Shown here piece by piece: positions 62,160-64,000 of a stretch of 64,000 bases of DNA; position 1 is the stretch's first letter, and every line of letters begins with the position of its first letter. This DNA is from Fibrobacterota bacterium (lineage in GTDB: Bacteria > Fibrobacterota > Chitinivibrionia > Chitinivibrionales > FEN-1185): contig PLWQ01000039.1 in NCBI GenBank assembly GCA_003165595.1, forward strand, positions 15,892 to 79,891, read 5' to 3'. The notes beneath the pieces are model-generated. The model ran no database searches, was not told where the DNA came from, and saw only the letters and a list, made by a program, of their open reading frames with translations. The translations under genes were made by a program, and so were the position numbers.

Positions 62160-62282
62160 CGCTAACATGCCGGACTACGACCACATTTTCTCTCTGCAAA
62201 CCATGAATCTTGTATGAAGAATTAAAACCCCGCAATCCAAAGCTGTTTGCAAACGCGGAGGGTCATGATTGACGTGTTAGGC
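62160..62282 (-). other. attC-like site overlapping the antitoxin stop codon
   Basis: On the minus strand GCCTAAC (62276-62282; RYYYAAC consensus) contains the antitoxin stop TAA, and GTTAGCG (62160-62166; degenerate GTTRRRY) closes the site after 123 bp. Arms CTAACATG/CGTGTTAG pair. This is the usual place of an integron attC site at the end of a cassette gene. L-box pairing is weak. Confidence 0.5.
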
Positions 62283-62507
62283 GGCTTTGTTTTTTGATAA
62301 ATGTTCTGCTATCCAGACTTTTATTATGGATTGTCGTGTAACTCCAAGTCTTCTTGCTTCCTTATCCAAGGAGTCAATAATCCAGGAAGGAAAGTCAACA
62401 TTTACCCGTTTTTGAAGTTGTCCAGGGCGGATTGCTTTCTTAAGATTTAAGGAATCGGTAATATCCTTGCCTTCATCAAATATTTTATCAAATTCTTTAG
62501 CTTTCAT
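62277..62507 (-). CDS. Antitoxin partner of BrnT-like toxin
   Basis: 76 residues from the ATG at 62507 (AAGGAG upstream). A C-terminal ribbon-helix-helix region reads LQKRVNVDFPSWIIDSLDKE then RRLGVTRQSIIKVWIAEHLS, typical of BrnA/CopG-like antitoxins that bind DNA and neutralise the toxin. The gene overlaps the toxin gene by 11 bp, the usual toxin-first order of BrnTA. Its stop codon lies inside the attC-like site. It would autorepress the operon, an inference from the family. Confidence 0.82.
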   Translation of the reverse strand: MKAKEFDKIFDEGKDITDSLNLKKAIRPGQLQKRVNVDFPSWIIDSLDKEARRLGVTRQSIIKVWIAEHLSKNKAA

Positions 62508-62763
62508 AAATAAATATCTCCTTTTCACGGGATCTGCGTGCTGAAATAATTCTAATTCTATTCTCTCGATAAGTTACTACTACAGACCAAATATTGCTTT
62601 CAATTTTTCCTATAATTAAATTTCTTGATTCATCTTCGGTTCGCGCCGGAATTTCTACATAATCCGGGTCATTCCATAAAAGTTGAATTTTTATGAAGTC
62701 GATGCCGTGTTTTTCCTTATTAATTTTACTTTTATTCTCATCAAATTCATGCATCATCTTCAT
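62497..62763 (-). CDS. brnT: BrnT-family toxin (RelE-like ribonuclease)
   Basis: 88 residues. The family signature is HEFDENKSKINKEKHGIDF at the start and VVVTYRENRIRIISARRSRE at the end, with the Arg-rich RIISAR stretch expected at the active site. BrnT toxins inhibit growth by cutting RNA and are neutralised by the co-expressed antitoxin. The start is likely 62763, though an internal ATG closer to HEF is possible. This is the only toxin-antitoxin pair in the window. Confidence 0.88.
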   Translation of the reverse strand: MKMMHEFDENKSKINKEKHGIDFIKIQLLWNDPDYVEIPARTEDESRNLIIGKIESNIWSVVVTYRENRIRIISARRSREKEIFIYES

Positions 62764-62823
62764 AATATATAATAAATATACCTTTTTGGCAACAAAAATA
62801 TACCGTATGTATTCTTATTCCAC

Positions 62824-63031
62824 GCATAACGAGGCTGTAGAAAAAGTCATTTATTCGTTTGCCGCGCTGATGTCAAGTGACGAAATCTGTCCAATTTCGC
62901 CATTCTTGCGCCAAGAAATTCCTTAAGAGCCGCTTGAAAGGGACTTTTTCCACAGGCTCAACGCCCGGCTTAAGCCGCCGGTAAGACTGCATACCGCAGT
63001 AGCCGGTCATGGCTTGAAGTTGTTGTTAGGC
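62824..63031 (-). other. attC-like site interrupted by a 129-bp element
   Basis: On the minus strand GCCTAAC (63025-63031) is followed by CTTCAAGCC (63011-63019), a 35-nt loop region, GGCTTAAGC (62968-62976), CGGGC, and then GTT-ATGC once the inserted element is removed. This is the R''-L''...L'-R' order of class-1-like attC sites, with L arms CTTCAAGCC/GGCTTAAG pairing. It lies upstream of the BrnT gene. Confidence 0.6.
62831..62959. mobile_element. 129-bp element with 18-bp imperfect terminal inverted repeats
   Basis: Ends GAGGCTGTAGAAAAAGTC (62831-62848) and GACTTTTTCCACAGGCTC (62942-62959) match as inverted repeats at 16 of 18 positions. The sequence AAC flanks it on both sides (62828-62830, 62960-62962), a 3-bp target duplication. 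It has no coding capacity and is probably a MITE-like derivative of an insertion sequence. Confidence 0.6.
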
Positions 63032-63306
63032 ATGTATTCGTATTTTTTGTTTTCTTTTCTTGTCTCTTGTCATTAAGATACGCTCCGGCGATTGGGTCCG
63101 TCCAGATTTTTCCGGCAATCCCTTCACAGTCGCAAAACCGTGGTGACGCCCGTCACATATTTACCGGGTTGAAGCATTTTCGCGATTGTCAGATGATATG
63201 CCGGATGTCCTGTAAGGGCCTGTTTATTCCGTTGATTACGTAAAGCCGGGTTTTACGGCACGGCGCTTGATTTGTTTCTCCGGTTTCACCCTCCGGAGAA
63301 CGTGTC

Positions 63307-64000
63307 ATGCCGCAAGCCGCAATTACTTGCCGAAGCCCCGCCGCGCCAAAAGGCAAGGCAGGGTTGCCCCGCAAATTCTACCACCCACGTGACCACGAGG
63401 CCTCGGCGTTTTTCAAGATTGTACGCAACCGGTTTGACGAGTTCGAGCGCGTGTACCCGGAGCGTTTTCAGCAACGTTATGGATATTGGCGTCCGGTTGT
63501 CCGCTCCTCCATCGACAAGTTTCTGAAGTGTGGCGACGTCAAAGAAGGTTTCGCTCGCGTCAAGTGCAAGGACTGCGGGGAGGAGTTCTTTGTCGCGTTC
63601 TCCTGCCGTCAGCGGTCGTGCTGCCCGTCATGCGACCAGAAGCGGGCGCTGCTGCTGGGGCTTCGGCTGCAGGAAGAAGTTCTGGCTGAGGTTCCACACT
63701 TGCAGTGGGTGTTCACTATACCGAAGCGGCTGCGGGTTTACTTCCGCTACGACAGAAAGTTGCTTGGCAAGCTCTGCCGGGCCGCCTACGATACCGTGTG
63801 CGCCGTTTACGCGCTGGAGCTAGACGGCGATTGCGGCGTTCCCGCAATGGTAGGCGCGGTGCAGACGTTCGGCGATCTCATACATTGTCACTTCGTTCTT
63901 AAGGGCAAGGAAGTCCAACCCTGCGGGTTGATATTATTGTGTCGCTTGCCCTTTGGCATTCCCATATCCACGCCATCGTGCCCGAGGGCGTATTCACGGA
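63307..64000 (+). pseudogene. IS91-family transposase, 5' part, interrupted
   Basis: From the ATG at 63307 the frame reads an IS91-type transposase start: KFLKCGDVKEGFARVKCKDC and SCRQRSCCPSCDQKRALLL (Zn-binding Cys cluster), then VFTIPKRLRVYFRYDRKLLG and AVQTFGDLIH. After this a 68-nt insertion (63886-63953) shifts the frame. Removing it gives FGDLIHWHSHIHAIVPEGVF, restoring the HxH (HUH) rolling-circle motif. The copy as it stands is therefore broken. The gene runs past the window edge. Confidence 0.8.
63886..63953 (+). other. 68-nt insertion with nested inverted repeats
   Basis: AAGGGCAAG (63901-63909)/CTTGCCCTT (63945-63953) enclose CAACCC (63916-63921)-TGC-GGGTTG (63925-63930). It sits immediately before the HUH codons of the IS91 transposase and is not a multiple of three. 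Confidence 0.55.

Noticed and set aside
1-64000. CRISPR array, tRNA or rRNA gene
   Set aside because: No regularly spaced direct repeats and no recognisable RNA gene core were seen on either strand.

Overview
The window looks like chromosomal DNA of a free-living, polysaccharide-degrading member of the Fibrobacterota (Fibrobacter/Chitinispirillum side). The evidence is two genes of the lineage-associated TIGR02147/DUF4423 family, a large set of secreted glycoside hydrolases and carbohydrate-binding proteins that end in a short FlgD/'Por'-like C-terminal beta-sandwich (a sorting-domain look-alike), and many lipoproteins. I saw no rRNA, tRNA or CRISPR array. The lineage is inferred from protein families, not from a marker gene.

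Layout. 0-9 kb: two tandem secreted GH3 enzymes (the first cut by the window edge), a small secreted sorting-domain protein, a BNR_4 propeller protein that may be a polysaccharide lyase, and a tandem duplication of a thaumatin-like secreted protein together with its downstream hairpin. 9-11.3 kb: a small membrane-anchored protein and the thiazole-salvage pair thiM-thiE. 11.7-16.3 kb: a lipoprotein, 'family A' (A1), a membrane-anchored methyltransferase and 'family B' (B1). 16.4-18.1 kb: a TetR regulator divergent from two small unknown genes. 18.4-28.4 kb: GH2, GH3 and a 1411-residue GH116/CBM32 enzyme. 28.5-34.1 kb: a small protein and a probable operon of CBM6-like secreted proteins with a second BNR_4 protein. 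34.3-36.5 kb: the first TIGR02147-lipoprotein pair. 36.7-41.9 kb: a DUF362 relic, a GH5 cellulase, a SUMF1-like lipoprotein, an AhpD-like protein and a VOC protein. 42-44.8 kb: an aldo/keto reductase, two gene relics and a DUF4412-like protein. 45-48 kb: the second A/B pair (A2, B2). 48-53.3 kb: three large uncharacterised genes. 53.6-59 kb: the second TIGR02147-lipoprotein pair plus a PKD/propeller lipoprotein. 59.3-63 kb: an outer-membrane protein, then a more AT-rich stretch (nitroreductase, small barrel protein, BrnT/BrnA-type toxin-antitoxin) carrying attC-like sites, i.e. a probable integron-cassette remnant without integrase. 63.3-64 kb: the start of an IS91-family transposase, interrupted by a 68-nt insertion.

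How the genes work together. The secreted enzymes (GH2, GH3, GH5, GH116, candidate lyases) and CBM proteins would break down plant or algal cell-wall polysaccharide outside the cell. The two most interesting uncharacterised arrangements are the ATGA-coupled TIGR02147-lipoprotein pairs, present twice, and the A/B pair, also present twice. The FlgD-like module sits at the C-terminus of most secreted proteins here. In GH3 (21.6 kb), GH116, A1 and A2 it instead sits inside an N-terminal carboxypeptidase-regulatory-like domain.
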